Source: Blastococcus sp. CT_GayMR19
Lineage (GTDB): Bacteria; Actinomycetota; Actinomycetes; Mycobacteriales; Geodermatophilaceae
Direction: 5' to 3'
Assembly (NCBI RefSeq): GCF_004570385.1
Contig: NZ_SPQL01000009.1
Coordinates: 124,001 to 188,000 of the forward strand
Length of the DNA: 64,000 nucleotides
Shown here: piece after piece, positions 56,468-64,000 of the stretch
Layout: each line of letters opens with the position of its first letter
Numbering within the stretch: the first letter of the stretch is position 1
Notes under the pieces: model-generated
Databases searched by the model: none
Told to the model about the DNA's origin: nothing
The model's input: the letters and a program-made list of their open reading frames with translations, nothing else
Translations under genes and position numbers: made by a program

Positions 56468-57850
56468 ATGTCAGTGCGGCCGGACGTGCGGAGCGGTGGC
56501 AAGGCCGCTCGCCCCGGGACCGTGCGCCCCGGGACGGACGGGGCGGCGACGGCCGACGTCCCGGCGTCGGATGCAGGTGTGCCTGCGGTCGACGCCGCCG
56601 CGCCGGCGGAGCCGGACACGACGGAGACCCCCGAGCCGTCGACGAGCGACGCGGCGTCGGGCTCGACATCGTTGGCGGCGCAACTGACCGCCCCTGCGAT
56701 ACCGCGCTGGATCCTGCTCCTCGTCGGCCTCGCGACCGCGACGACCGCGGTAGCGGGGCTGCGCGCGGTGGCCTGGCTCGTGGCCCCGGTGTTCCTGGCC
56801 CTCGTCGTCGTCGTCGCCCTGGCACCCGTCCAGGGGTGGCTGCGGCGCATCGGCGTCCCCCGATGGCTGGCGACGACTGTGCTGCTGATCCTCGTCTGGG
56901 CGGTGCTGCTGGCCTTCGTCGCGCTGCTGGTCGTCTCCGCGGCCCAGCTGGCGGCGCTGCTGCCCGACTACGCCGATCAGGCCGAGGTCCTCATCAACGA
57001 GGTCGTCACCGAGCTGAACACGGCAGGGCTCGTGTCCGGACAGCTCTCCGACCTGATCGGGCAGATCGACTACGGCCAGGTCGTCGGGCTGGCCACCGGG
57101 CTGCTCACCCAGCTCCTGGGCGCGGCCAGCACCCTCGTCCTGCTCCTGTCGGCGCTGGTGTTCATGGCGATCGAGTCCAGCGGCTTCCCCAGGCGGATGG
57201 CGCTGGTGGGGGAGGAGCGCCCGCACCTGCCGGTCGCGCTGACGCTCTTCACGCAGGGAACGCGCAGCTACCTGCTCGTGAGCACCGTCTTCGGCGCGAT
57301 CGTGGCGGTCGGTGACTGGATCGCCCTGTCGATCATCGGGGTGCCGGCTGCCGCCATGTGGGGGTTGCTGGCGTTCGTCACCAACTACGTGCCCAACATC
57401 GGGTTCGTCCTCGGGGTCATGCCACCCGCGCTCCTCGGTCTGCTGGCCGGCGGATGGAGCGAGCTGATCGCCATCGTGGTCGTGTACTCGCTGCTCAACT
57501 TCGTCGTGCAGACGCTGGTCCAGCCGCGGTTCATCGGCGACTCGGTCGGGCTCTCGATGACCGTCACGTTCATCGCGCTGCTCTTCTGGAGCTGGGTGCT
57601 CGGTGCCCTGGGTGCGCTCCTGGCGATCCCGTTGACACTGCTGGTCAAGGCCCTGCTGGTGGACGTCGACCCACGGGGCCACTGGCTGGACACGCTGCTC
57701 CGCGAGGAACCGCGGGCCCCGCGGACCATGCGGGCCCGGCGGCGCATGGTCGCGCGGCGGGCCGCTCTGGCCTCCGTGCGGCGGCTGCACCATCCGCGCC
57801 GGGCGGCCCACCCGGTGGACGCCGTCGACGACCCGTCCGGCCCCGTCTGA
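56468..57850 (+). CDS. AI-2E family transporter (PerM-like), second copy
   Basis: A 460-aa AI-2E/PerM family membrane protein with a ~70-residue acidic, Ala/Pro/Thr-rich N-terminus. About eight helices include VLIILVWAVLLAFVALLVV-like segments, the TNYVPNIGFVLGVMPPALLGL block and a basic C-terminal tail (RTMRARRRMVARRAAL). Substrate unknown. GGGGGAG lies 10 nt before the ATG; GTG 56462 is an alternative. Paralogue at 48336-49613. Confidence 0.9.
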   Translation: MSVRPDVRSGGKAARPGTVRPGTDGAATADVPASDAGVPAVDAAAPAEPDTTETPEPSTSDAASGSTSLAAQLTAPAIPRWILLLVGLATATTAVAGLRAVAWLVAPVFLALVVVVALAPVQGWLRRIGVPRWLATTVLLILVWAVLLAFVALLVVSAAQLAALLPDYADQAEVLINEVVTELNTAGLVSGQLSDLIGQIDYGQVVGLATGLLTQLLGAASTLVLLLSALVFMAIESSGFPRRMALVGEERPHLPVALTLFTQGTRSYLLVSTVFGAIVAVGDWIALSIIGVPAAAMWGLLAFVTNYVPNIGFVLGVMPPALLGLLAGGWSELIAIVVVYSLLNFVVQTLVQPRFIGDSVGLSMTVTFIALLFWSWVLGALGALLAIPLTLLVKALLVDVDPRGHWLDTLLREEPRAPRTMRARRRMVARRAALASVRRLHHPRRAAHPVDAVDDPSGPV

Positions 57851-57962
57851 TCCGTCTCTTGGCGCAGGTCAGCACGCGTGTCGCGGAATTCCAGAGCGGT
57901 GCTCCGCGTTGGAGATCGTGTGCGGACCGGCGCTCCTGCGCGCCCCCGCGGAGGAGGCAGAC

Positions 57963-58226
57963 ATGAAGGGCGACCGGGTCGAGATCGTGATCGACGCCAG
58001 CGGGAGCACGCGGACCTACGACATCGAGGCGACGCGGGCCGGCCGGCGAGTGGAGGTCACCCATGGGCGTGGGCTGGTCGAGGTGACCGAGACGACGCGC
58101 GGTGGGACGCCGGTGCGCACCGCCAGGTTCATGGCCGGGCGGGTCCTGGCGCTCGTGGAGCACCCGGCACCGCGGCCGGCACTGGCCGACGACGCCGCGG
58201 TCACCGGTCTGCGTCCGTCGGCCTGA
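57963..58226 (+). CDS. Small hypothetical protein
   Basis: An 87-aa protein of alternating beta-strand pattern (RVEIVIDASGSTRTYDIEATRAGRRVEVTHGRG). No domain is recognised. The ATG at 57963 has GGAGG 6-8 nt upstream; a longer frame from 57909 is less likely. It stands alone between the AI-2E and DUF350 genes. Confidence 0.7.
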   Translation: MKGDRVEIVIDASGSTRTYDIEATRAGRRVEVTHGRGLVEVTETTRGGTPVRTARFMAGRVLALVEHPAPRPALADDAAVTGLRPSA

Positions 58227-58329
58227 CACCCGGCGGGCGAGCGGCCGGCTCAGGGGCCTGCGCGCAGGCGGTGGACGTGTGCGGTAGACCTTGCACGCCC
58301 GTTCGCCGTCCCCCCGGAGGTTCCGTCCC

Positions 58330-58749
58330 GTGCTGGAGAGCATCGGCTACGCCGTCGCCTATACCGGGGTCGGCATCGCGCTGCTGACCCTGGGCTTCTT
58401 CGCCCTCGACCTGTTGACACCCGGCCACCTCGGCCGGCACATCTACGAGCACCGGTCGGTCAACGCCGCCGTGACGCTCGCCGCAGGCTTCCTGGGCCAG
58501 GGCGCGATCGTCTTCGCCAGCATCTGGATCAGCGGCACCAGCGGGTTCGGTCAGGCCCTGCTCTACACCGTCGTCTTCGGGATCCTGGGGGTCGTGCTCC
58601 AGGCGGCCGCGTTCGTCGTCCTCGACCTGATCACCCCCGGGCGGCTCGGTGAGCACCTGATGGAGAAGGCGTTCCACCCCGCCTGCCTGGTCAGCGCCGC
58701 GGTCCAGCTGGCCGTGGCCGCGATCATCGTCGCGAGCATCTGGCCCTGA
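58330..58749 (+). CDS. DUF350 membrane protein
   Basis: A 139-aa protein with four membrane helices in two similar halves. Each half contains a LDLxTPG(H/R)LG motif (LDLLTPGHLGRHI and LDLITPGRLGEHL), which fits the DUF350 repeat family. Function unknown. The GTG at 58330 has GGAGG 9 nt upstream. Confidence 0.85.
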   Translation: MLESIGYAVAYTGVGIALLTLGFFALDLLTPGHLGRHIYEHRSVNAAVTLAAGFLGQGAIVFASIWISGTSGFGQALLYTVVFGILGVVLQAAAFVVLDLITPGRLGEHLMEKAFHPACLVSAAVQLAVAAIIVASIWP

Positions 58750-58861
58750 CCCGGCCTCCCTCGGAGCTCCCGCTACCTCTAAGTAACCTGACGGTGGCAG
58801 CTCGGCCCGCGCCGCGGCGCACGAGCCCGGCACAGCCGGCAACCAGACGAAGGGAACCAAC

Positions 58862-59638
58862 ATGGGCGAGGCAGGCACCACCGGGGCGACGTCCCGCGTG
58901 GCCATCGTGACCGGAGCGGCGCGCGGCATCGGCGCCGCGACCGCCGTCCGGCTGGCGCAGGACGGGTTCGCCGTCGCCGTCCTCGACCTGGACGAGGCCG
59001 CCGCGAAGGGCACCGTCGAGGCGATCGAGGCCGCCGGCGGCCGGGCGCTCGCCGTCGGCGCCGACGTGAGCGACGCCGAGCAGGTCGAGACCGCGGTCAA
59101 CCGGGTCGCGGCCGAGCTCGGCCCGCCGACGGTGCTGGTGAACAACGCAGGCGTCCTGCGGGACAACATGCTGTTCAAGATGTCCGACTCGGACTGGGAC
59201 ATCGTCATGAACGTGCACCTGCGCGGTGCCTTCCTCATGACCCGGGCCGTCCAGAAGCACATGATCGAGGCCAAGTGGGGCCGGATCGTGAGCATGTCCA
59301 GCGTCTCGGCGCTGGGCAACCGCGGCCAGGCCAACTACTCCACGGCCAAGGCCGGCCTGCAGGGGTTCACCAAGACGGTGGCGATCGAGCTGGGCAAGTT
59401 CGGGGTCACCGCCAACGCCATCGCGCCCGGGTTCATCCAGACCGAGATGACCAAGTCCACGGCCGACCGGATGGGCATCCCGTTCGACGACTTCATCAAG
59501 GGTGCCGCCGCGCAGATCCCGGTGGCCCGGGTCGGCCAGCCGGAGGACATCGCGCACCTGGTGTCCTTCCTCGTCAGCGAGGGCGCGGGCTTCGTGTCCG
59601 GTCAGGTCGTCTACGCGGCCGGCGGTCCGCGGGTCTGA
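58862..59638 (+). CDS. 3-oxoacyl-ACP reductase-like short-chain dehydrogenase
   Basis: A 258-aa SDR. TGAARGIGAATA is the NAD(P) motif, NNAGVLRDNMLFKM is typical of FabG-like enzymes, and the catalytic YSTAKAG follows SSVSALGNRGQ. It probably acts on 3-hydroxyacyl- or 3-oxoacyl-thioesters. It is followed, after a terminator-like hairpin, by an enoyl-CoA hydratase gene, which suggests fatty-acid breakdown. Confidence 0.92.
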   Translation: MGEAGTTGATSRVAIVTGAARGIGAATAVRLAQDGFAVAVLDLDEAAAKGTVEAIEAAGGRALAVGADVSDAEQVETAVNRVAAELGPPTVLVNNAGVLRDNMLFKMSDSDWDIVMNVHLRGAFLMTRAVQKHMIEAKWGRIVSMSSVSALGNRGQANYSTAKAGLQGFTKTVAIELGKFGVTANAIAPGFIQTEMTKSTADRMGIPFDDFIKGAAAQIPVARVGQPEDIAHLVSFLVSEGAGFVSGQVVYAAGGPRV

Positions 59639-59653
59639 GCTCCGCAGCTCCCC

Positions 59654-59690
59654 GCGGGGCCCGGGCAGCCACTGGCCGCCCGGGCCCCGC
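59654..59690 (+). terminator. Terminator between SDR and enoyl-CoA hydratase genes
   Basis: A perfect 13-bp stem (GCGGGGCCCGGGC) with an 11-nt loop lies 15 nt after the SDR stop and 24 nt before the next start. It may separate or attenuate transcription of the hydratase. Confidence 0.75.
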
Positions 59691-59714
59691 GCCGTTCCGG
59701 CCCAGAGGAGAACC

Positions 59715-60479
59715 GTGTCCGACGAGGTACTGGTCGAGCGCCGCGGCGCCGTGCAGGTCATCACCATCAACCGGCCGCAGGCACGCAACGCCCTCGACGC
59801 CGCGGTCGCGCGCGGGGTCGCCGACGCGGTCGACGAGCTCGACGCGTCCGACGCGCTGCGGGCCGGCGTGCTCACCGGGGCGGGCGGGACCTTCTCGGCC
59901 GGCATGGACCTCAAGGCGTTCCTGCGCGGTGAGGTCCCGGCGATCGAGGGCCGCGGGCTGTGCGGGATCACGGTCACGCCGCCGCGCAAGCCACTGCTGG
60001 CCGCGGTCGAGGGCTGGGCGCTGGCCGGTGGCTTCGAGCTGGTCCTCGCCTGCGATCTCGTGGTCGCGGGACGGACGGCGCGGTTCGGGGTGCCCGAGGT
60101 GACCCGGTCACTGGTCGCCGCCGGGGGAGCCGCCCTCCTGCTGCCCCAGCGTGTGCCGCGGGCCGTCGCGCTGGAGATGCTCCTGACCGGCGAGCCGATC
60201 GACGCCGAGCGGGCTGCTGCCGTCGGTCTGGTCAACCGGGTCGTCGACGAGGGGAGCGCGCTGGAGGCCGCGGTGCAGCTGGCCGGGGTCATCGCGGCGA
60301 ACGGACCGCTGGCCGTGGCGGCGACGAAGCGGATCGTGCAGTCGGCGCCGTCCTGGGCTCCGGAGGACGCCTGGGCCCGCCAGGACGAGATCGTCGCGCC
60401 CGCCTTCGCCTCCGAGGACGCCCGGGAGGGATCCACGGCCTTCGCCGAGCGCCGCGCGCCCGTCTGGCGCGGCCGCTGA
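59715..60479 (+). CDS. Enoyl-CoA hydratase/isomerase family protein
   Basis: A 254-aa crotonase-fold protein. ITINRPQARNALD is the N-terminal signature, the oxyanion-hole residues lie in FSAGMDLKAF and ALAGGFELVLACDL, and RFGVPEVTRSLVAAGGAALLLP follows. In beta-oxidation such enzymes hydrate enoyl-CoA. AGAGGAG lies 4 nt before the GTG. Confidence 0.92.
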   Translation: MSDEVLVERRGAVQVITINRPQARNALDAAVARGVADAVDELDASDALRAGVLTGAGGTFSAGMDLKAFLRGEVPAIEGRGLCGITVTPPRKPLLAAVEGWALAGGFELVLACDLVVAGRTARFGVPEVTRSLVAAGGAALLLPQRVPRAVALEMLLTGEPIDAERAAAVGLVNRVVDEGSALEAAVQLAGVIAANGPLAVAATKRIVQSAPSWAPEDAWARQDEIVAPAFASEDAREGSTAFAERRAPVWRGR

Positions 60480-60575
60480 GCGACGTCCGCGATCCGGCCG
60501 TCGAGTTCTCCGGAACCCGTGGCCCGTCCCGTGCGGCTGGGGAACGTGCGGCGGGGACGCGGGGTTGGACAGTGC

Positions 60576-61196
60576 GTGGAACGGTTTCCCCTGCGGCTCG
60601 TCGTCCTCGGTGACTCGATCGGCTTCGGCACCGGGGCGCTGCGCGTCGAGGACACGCTTGGCCGCCGCCTGGCCACCGCCCTGACCACGGACGGCTTCGA
60701 CGTCGACCTGCACGTCGTGGCCGTCCCCGGCGCCGCCTCGCGGGACCTCGCGGCCCAGGTCCGGCGCGCCGGGCCGCTGGACGCCGACGTCGCCGTCATC
60801 GTGATCGGCGCCAACGACCTGGCCCGCTTCGTCCCGCCGGGGCAGGCCGCGGCGTCGCTCGCCTCGGCCGTCACCGCGCTGCGCACCTCCGGCGCCGACG
60901 TCGTCGTCGTGCCCGCGCCCGACATGTCCTCGGTGCCGTTCGTGCCGCCGGCCTTCCGGGCCGCGGTGCGGGCGGCGTCCCAGCAGTTGCAGCAGCACCA
61001 GGCCGCCGCGGTGGAGGCCGCCGGCGGCCGCATGGCGGCGGTCCACGAGGTCGGAATGGCCTTCGCCGGCGATCCGGCGATGTTCTCCGCCGACCGGTTC
61101 CACCCCTCCTCGGCGGGTTACGCCGCCATCGCGGCCGCCCTCACGCCCGCCGTGCTCGCCGCCGCGCGATCCCGGCGGGGGAACGCAGCGGCCTGA
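60576..61196 (+). CDS. SGNH/GDSL-type esterase
   Basis: A 206-aa SGNH hydrolase. Catalytic Ser14 is in GDSIGFG, the GAND block (VIGANDLARF) gives the Asn, and the Asp/His are in DRFHPSSAGY. It probably hydrolyses an ester on a lipid or polysaccharide. GTG 60576 puts the GDS motif at the usual place; GTG 60519 would add a basic, low-complexity stretch. Confidence 0.88.
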   Translation: MERFPLRLVVLGDSIGFGTGALRVEDTLGRRLATALTTDGFDVDLHVVAVPGAASRDLAAQVRRAGPLDADVAVIVIGANDLARFVPPGQAAASLASAVTALRTSGADVVVVPAPDMSSVPFVPPAFRAAVRAASQQLQQHQAAAVEAAGGRMAAVHEVGMAFAGDPAMFSADRFHPSSAGYAAIAAALTPAVLAAARSRRGNAAA

Positions 61197-61202
61197 CCGC
61201 CG

Positions 61203-62369
61203 TCAGGCCGGGGCCACCGCGGGGCGCCAGCGGGCCGACAGCGGCTCCACGAGCCGGGTCAGCACCGGCCCGCTGACCGCCATCAGCAGGACGTAGCCGG
61301 TCGCGACCGGCCCGATCTCCGGGATCCCGGCGGCCGCGGCCATCCCTGCGATGACGATGGAGAACTCGCCGCGGGCCACGAGCGCGGTGCCGGCGCGCAG
61401 CCGGCCGGGTACCGCCACGCCGTCGCGCCGGGCGGCGAACCAGCCCGTGCCGACCTTGGTGGCGGTCGTGACGACGGCGAGTGCGACGGCCACCGGCAGC
61501 GCAGGCAGGATCTCCCCAGGGTCGGTGGCCAGACCGAAGGCGACGAAGAAGAGGGCGGCGAACAGGTCCCGCAGGGGGCCGAGGATCGCCCGTGCCCGCT
61601 CCGCGAAGGACGCCGGCAGGGCCAGCCCGACCAGGAACGCGCCCACGGCGGCCGAGGCACCCATGGCCTGCGCGAGCCCGGCGACGAGCAGGGTCAGCCC
61701 CACCAGCCGGAGCAGCACCTGCTCGTCGTCCTCGTGGCTGAGCAGCCGGCCGAGCCGGTGGCCGTGCCGTTGAGCGGCGAGCAGCACGAGGAGCACGGCC
61801 CCGACGGCCAGGGCGACGCCGGCGACGGCCGACCCCGGACCCTCACCGGCCAGCGCGACCACGAGCATGGGCAGGAACAGGGCCATCGCGAGGTCCTCGA
61901 GCACGAGCACCGAGAGCACGGCCGGTGTCTCACGGTTGGCCAGCCGGCCCAGGTCGCCCAGCAGACGCGCCACGATGCCGGACGAGGAGATCCAGGTGAC
62001 CCCGGCAAGGGCGAGCGCACCCTCCCAGGGCAGGCCGAGGAGGAGCCCGGCCACGAATCCCGGCGGCGCGTTGAGCACCAGGTCGACGACGCCGGAGGGG
62101 GCGTGCCGGCGGAACGAGCTGAACAGCTCTCCGGCCGAGAACTCCAGGCCCAGCGTGAGCAGCAGCAGCACGACGCCGATCTCCGCGGCCGCGGCGAGGA
62201 ACGGCTCGGCGGTCGTCAGCGGCACCACCCCGCCCTCCCCGAGGGCCAGCGCGGCGACCAGGACGAAGGGGATCGGCGACAGCCCCAGCCTGCGGGCGGC
62301 CAGGCCCAGGACGGAGATCCCGAGGAAGAGCAGGCCGAGTTCGAGCAGGAGCGCGGAGACGTGGTCCAC
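61203..62369 (-). CDS. CPA2 K+(Na+)/H+ antiporter (KhtU-like)
   Basis: A 388-aa monovalent cation:proton antiporter-2 family protein with about twelve helices. AEIGVVLLLLTLGLEFSAGEL and TALVARGEFSIVIAG are characteristic. It lacks the C-terminal TrkA-N domain of KefB/C. Its regulatory partner is encoded 8 bp upstream (62378-62863), matching the KhtT-KhtU arrangement for K+ efflux. Confidence 0.92.
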   Translation of the reverse strand: MDHVSALLLELGLLFLGISVLGLAARRLGLSPIPFVLVAALALGEGGVVPLTTAEPFLAAAAEIGVVLLLLTLGLEFSAGELFSSFRRHAPSGVVDLVLNAPPGFVAGLLLGLPWEGALALAGVTWISSSGIVARLLGDLGRLANRETPAVLSVLVLEDLAMALFLPMLVVALAGEGPGSAVAGVALAVGAVLLVLLAAQRHGHRLGRLLSHEDDEQVLLRLVGLTLLVAGLAQAMGASAAVGAFLVGLALPASFAERARAILGPLRDLFAALFFVAFGLATDPGEILPALPVAVALAVVTTATKVGTGWFAARRDGVAVPGRLRAGTALVARGEFSIVIAGMAAAAGIPEIGPVATGYVLLMAVSGPVLTRLVEPLSARWRPAVAPA

Positions 62370-62377
62370 GCCGGCGC

Positions 62378-62863
62378 CTAGACCTGCCCGGACAGGCGCC
62401 GGGCGAGCTGCTCCAGGCCTTCGCTCGAGCCGATGGCCACCAGGACGTCGCCGGCGCGGAGCTGGTCCGCGGGCGTGGGCGAGGGCACGACGTCGGCGTC
62501 GCGCACGATCGCGACGATCGAGCAGCCCGTGAGGGTGCGGGCGCGGGTGTCGCCCAGCGACCGCCCGTCGAACGGCGACCCGGGCTGGATGGGGATCCGC
62601 GCCGACTGCAGCCCGGGCACCTCCTTGGAGAGGTCGGCGAACCGCTTGGTCAGCCGGGGTGCGCCCAGCACGTCCGCGACGGCGTCGGCTTCCTCGGCGT
62701 TGAGCCGGAACACGCCGCGGGCACGGTCGGGGTCGTGCCGGTCGTACACCGCGATCTCGGCGCCGCCGTCGCGCTGGACGACGATGCCGAGCAGCTGACC
62801 GGAACGGGTCCTCAGCTCGTACCGGACACCCACGCCGGGCAGCAGTGTCTCCTCGAGTTCCAC
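62378..62863 (-). CDS. TrkA-C domain regulator of the antiporter (KhtT-like)
   Basis: A 161-aa cytoplasmic protein. The N-terminal half (VRYELRTRSGQLLGIVVQRDGG) resembles KhtT, and the C-terminal half is a TrkA-C (RCK_C) domain (GRSLGDTRARTLTGCSIVAIVRDADVVPSP...). KhtT proteins gate the KhtU antiporter in response to pH or nucleotides such as c-di-AMP. It is co-transcribed with the antiporter gene. The stop is TAG. Confidence 0.9.
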   Translation of the reverse strand: MELEETLLPGVGVRYELRTRSGQLLGIVVQRDGGAEIAVYDRHDPDRARGVFRLNAEEADAVADVLGAPRLTKRFADLSKEVPGLQSARIPIQPGSPFDGRSLGDTRARTLTGCSIVAIVRDADVVPSPTPADQLRAGDVLVAIGSSEGLEQLARRLSGQV

Positions 62864-62977
62864 CCCGGGATCGTCGCAGAGGGCGGCCGGGGCAGCCGAT
62901 GGGACGGCCGCGCCGTCAGGGACCCCACGGACGGCGCCGGTCGCCGAGCCGTGCGGCCGGGACCGCGCCGACCCGCC

Positions 62978-64000
62978 TCAGGCGCGGTGGTGCACCTCCT
63001 GGAGGCCGTGCACCGGCGTCGGGATGCCCACCTGGCGGGCCTTGAGCTGCAGCGCCAGGTAGAGCGAGTAGTGGCGGGACTGGTGCAGGTTGCCGCCGTG
63101 GAACCACAGCGCCTCCTGCTGGGTGGGCTTCCACATGTTCCGCTGCTCGCCCTCCCACGGGCCGGGGTCCTTCGTCGTCCCCGATCCGAGCCCCCAGACC
63201 TTGCCGACCGTGTCGGCGACCTCCTGCGAGATGAGATCGGCGGCCCAGCCGTTCATCGAGCCGTAGCCGGTGGCGTAGACCACCAGGTCGGCCTCGAGCT
63301 CCGTCCCGTCCTCGAGGACGACGGCGTGCTCGCGCAGCTCGCGGACGCCGCCGTGCGCCAGCTTCACGCTGCCGTTCGCGACGAGCTCGGAGGCCCCCAC
63401 GTCGATGTAGTAGCCGGAGCCGCGGCGCAGGTACTTCATGAAGAGGCCGGAGTCGTCCTCGCCGAAGTCCAGCCAGAAGCCGGCCTCCTCCAGCCGCCGG
63501 TAGAAGTCGGCGTCGCGCTCCCGGATGGCGTCGTACACCGGCTTCTGGAACTCGTGCATGATCCGGTACGGCAGCGACGCGAAGATCATGTCCGCCTTGT
63601 GCGTGGTCACGCCCGCGGCGAGGGCACGCTCGGAGTACAGGTCACCGAGGCCCAGGTCCATCAGCGAGTCCGACCGCACGATGTGCGTCGACGAGCGCTG
63701 GACCATGGTCACGTCGGCCCCGTGCTCCCAGAGCGCCGCGGCGATGTCGTGCGCCGAGTTGTTGGAGCCGATGATGACCGCCTTGCGCCCGCGGTAGGCA
63801 TCCGGGCCCGGGTGCCGCGAGGAGTGGTGCTGGTCGCCCAGGAACCGGTCCTGGCCGGGAATGGCGGGCACGTGCGGCTTCCCGGACATCCCGGTGGCCA
63901 GCACCAGCTGCTTGGGCCGCAGCGTGACCTCGCCCCCGTCCCGCTCGACGACGACGGTCCACTCCTGCGTGTCCTCGTGGTAGGTCGCCTTCGTCACCGT
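62978..64000 (-). CDS. Flavin-containing monooxygenase-like protein, 5' truncated
   Basis: The gene runs off the right window edge; 340 C-terminal residues are visible. They include the end of the FAD domain (LVLATGMSGKPHVPAIPGQ) and the NADPH-binding motif IIGSNNSAHDIAAAL. A later VVYATGY motif is typical of class B flavin monooxygenases. It probably oxygenates a nitrogen- or sulfur-containing substrate or a ketone; the substrate is unknown. The central NADPH motif is GSNNSA rather than GxGxxG. Confidence 0.88.
   Translation of the reverse strand, partial: TVTKATYHEDTQEWTVVVERDGGEVTLRPKQLVLATGMSGKPHVPAIPGQDRFLGDQHHSSRHPGPDAYRGRKAVIIGSNNSAHDIAAALWEHGADVTMVQRSSTHIVRSDSLMDLGLGDLYSERALAAGVTTHKADMIFASLPYRIMHEFQKPVYDAIRERDADFYRRLEEAGFWLDFGEDDSGLFMKYLRRGSGYYIDVGASELVANGSVKLAHGGVRELREHAVVLEDGTELEADLVVYATGYGSMNGWAADLISQEVADTVGKVWGLGSGTTKDPGPWEGEQRNMWKPTQQEALWFHGGNLHQSRHYSLYLALQLKARQVGIPTPVHGLQEVHHRA

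Overview
The window is very GC-rich, with G/C third codon positions and many GTG starts. It carries the mycobacterial-type fabG-inhA-ferrochelatase block, a Ku/LigD end-joining operon, a SigF-type partner-switching locus and an Rpf-like protein. Together these point to a high-GC actinobacterium, most likely in or near Geodermatophilaceae (Blastococcus, Geodermatophilus or Modestobacter). The family assignment is inference; the phylum is well supported. No tRNA, rRNA, CRISPR array, transposase or integrase gene was recognised.

Layout. 1-4.3 kb: the end of an NlpC/P60 cell-wall hydrolase gene, then a tightly overlapped moxR-DUF58-VWA operon with two very short ORFs at its junctions. 4.3-11.7 kb: an accessory stretch built on one repeated signal. 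An intact quinone oxidoreductase gene is followed by three extra copies of only its first ~136 bp, all in the same orientation and all cut at the same codon. Unrelated cargo lies between the copies (a RibD-like reductase, a cystine-type ABC transporter, glucose-6-phosphate dehydrogenase). 11.7-20 kb: a P-loop GTPase pair, an ArsR-SRPBCC-RibD operon, a hemerythrin gene, a large BTAD/AAA regulator broken by one in-frame TAG, and a membrane protein. 20-25.8 kb: a Ser/Thr kinase with a repetitive extracellular tail, a DUF2332 protein, a zinc-ribbon protein and an Rpf-like muralytic protein.

25.9-31.9 kb is core metabolism: fabG-inhA-cpfC (fatty-acid elongation and coproheme synthesis), a second hemerythrin gene with one in-frame TAG, and an NfeD-SPFH pair. 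31.9-37.1 kb is a stress-response locus: anti-sigma factor plus SigF-type sigma factor on the minus strand, a divergent PAS-PP2C-ATPase-STAS protein, topoisomerase IB and a stand-alone STAS protein. Promoter-like SigF motifs lie in the divergent spacer. 38.7-42.2 kb is non-homologous end joining (Ku, PE-ligase LigD, separate LigD polymerase). 42.2-45.5 kb holds purU and a furA-katA operon.

45.5-64 kb: an MFS transporter flanked by copies of a ~105-bp intergenic repeat, PAC2 and AI-2E transporter genes, a PPOX flavin/F420 protein, and a SatD-like/membrane pair. Next comes an unusual pair: a 219-aa protein with no aromatic residues, histidine or cysteine beside an M50 metalloprotease with a PqqD-like N-terminus. 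The rest is a dienelactone hydrolase, an ankyrin protein, a second AI-2E transporter, an SDR and enoyl-CoA hydratase, an SGNH esterase, a KhtT/KhtU-like K+/H+ antiporter pair, and a flavin monooxygenase cut by the window end.

Two signals merit most attention. One is the array of identically truncated oxidoreductase 5' ends, which looks like repeated site-specific integration or a cassette-like arrangement. The other is the PqqD-M50 protease with its odd neighbour, which could be an undescribed peptide-processing or secretion system. A third oddity is the DUF58/VWA junction, where a 12-residue tail is duplicated with most codons changed synonymously.
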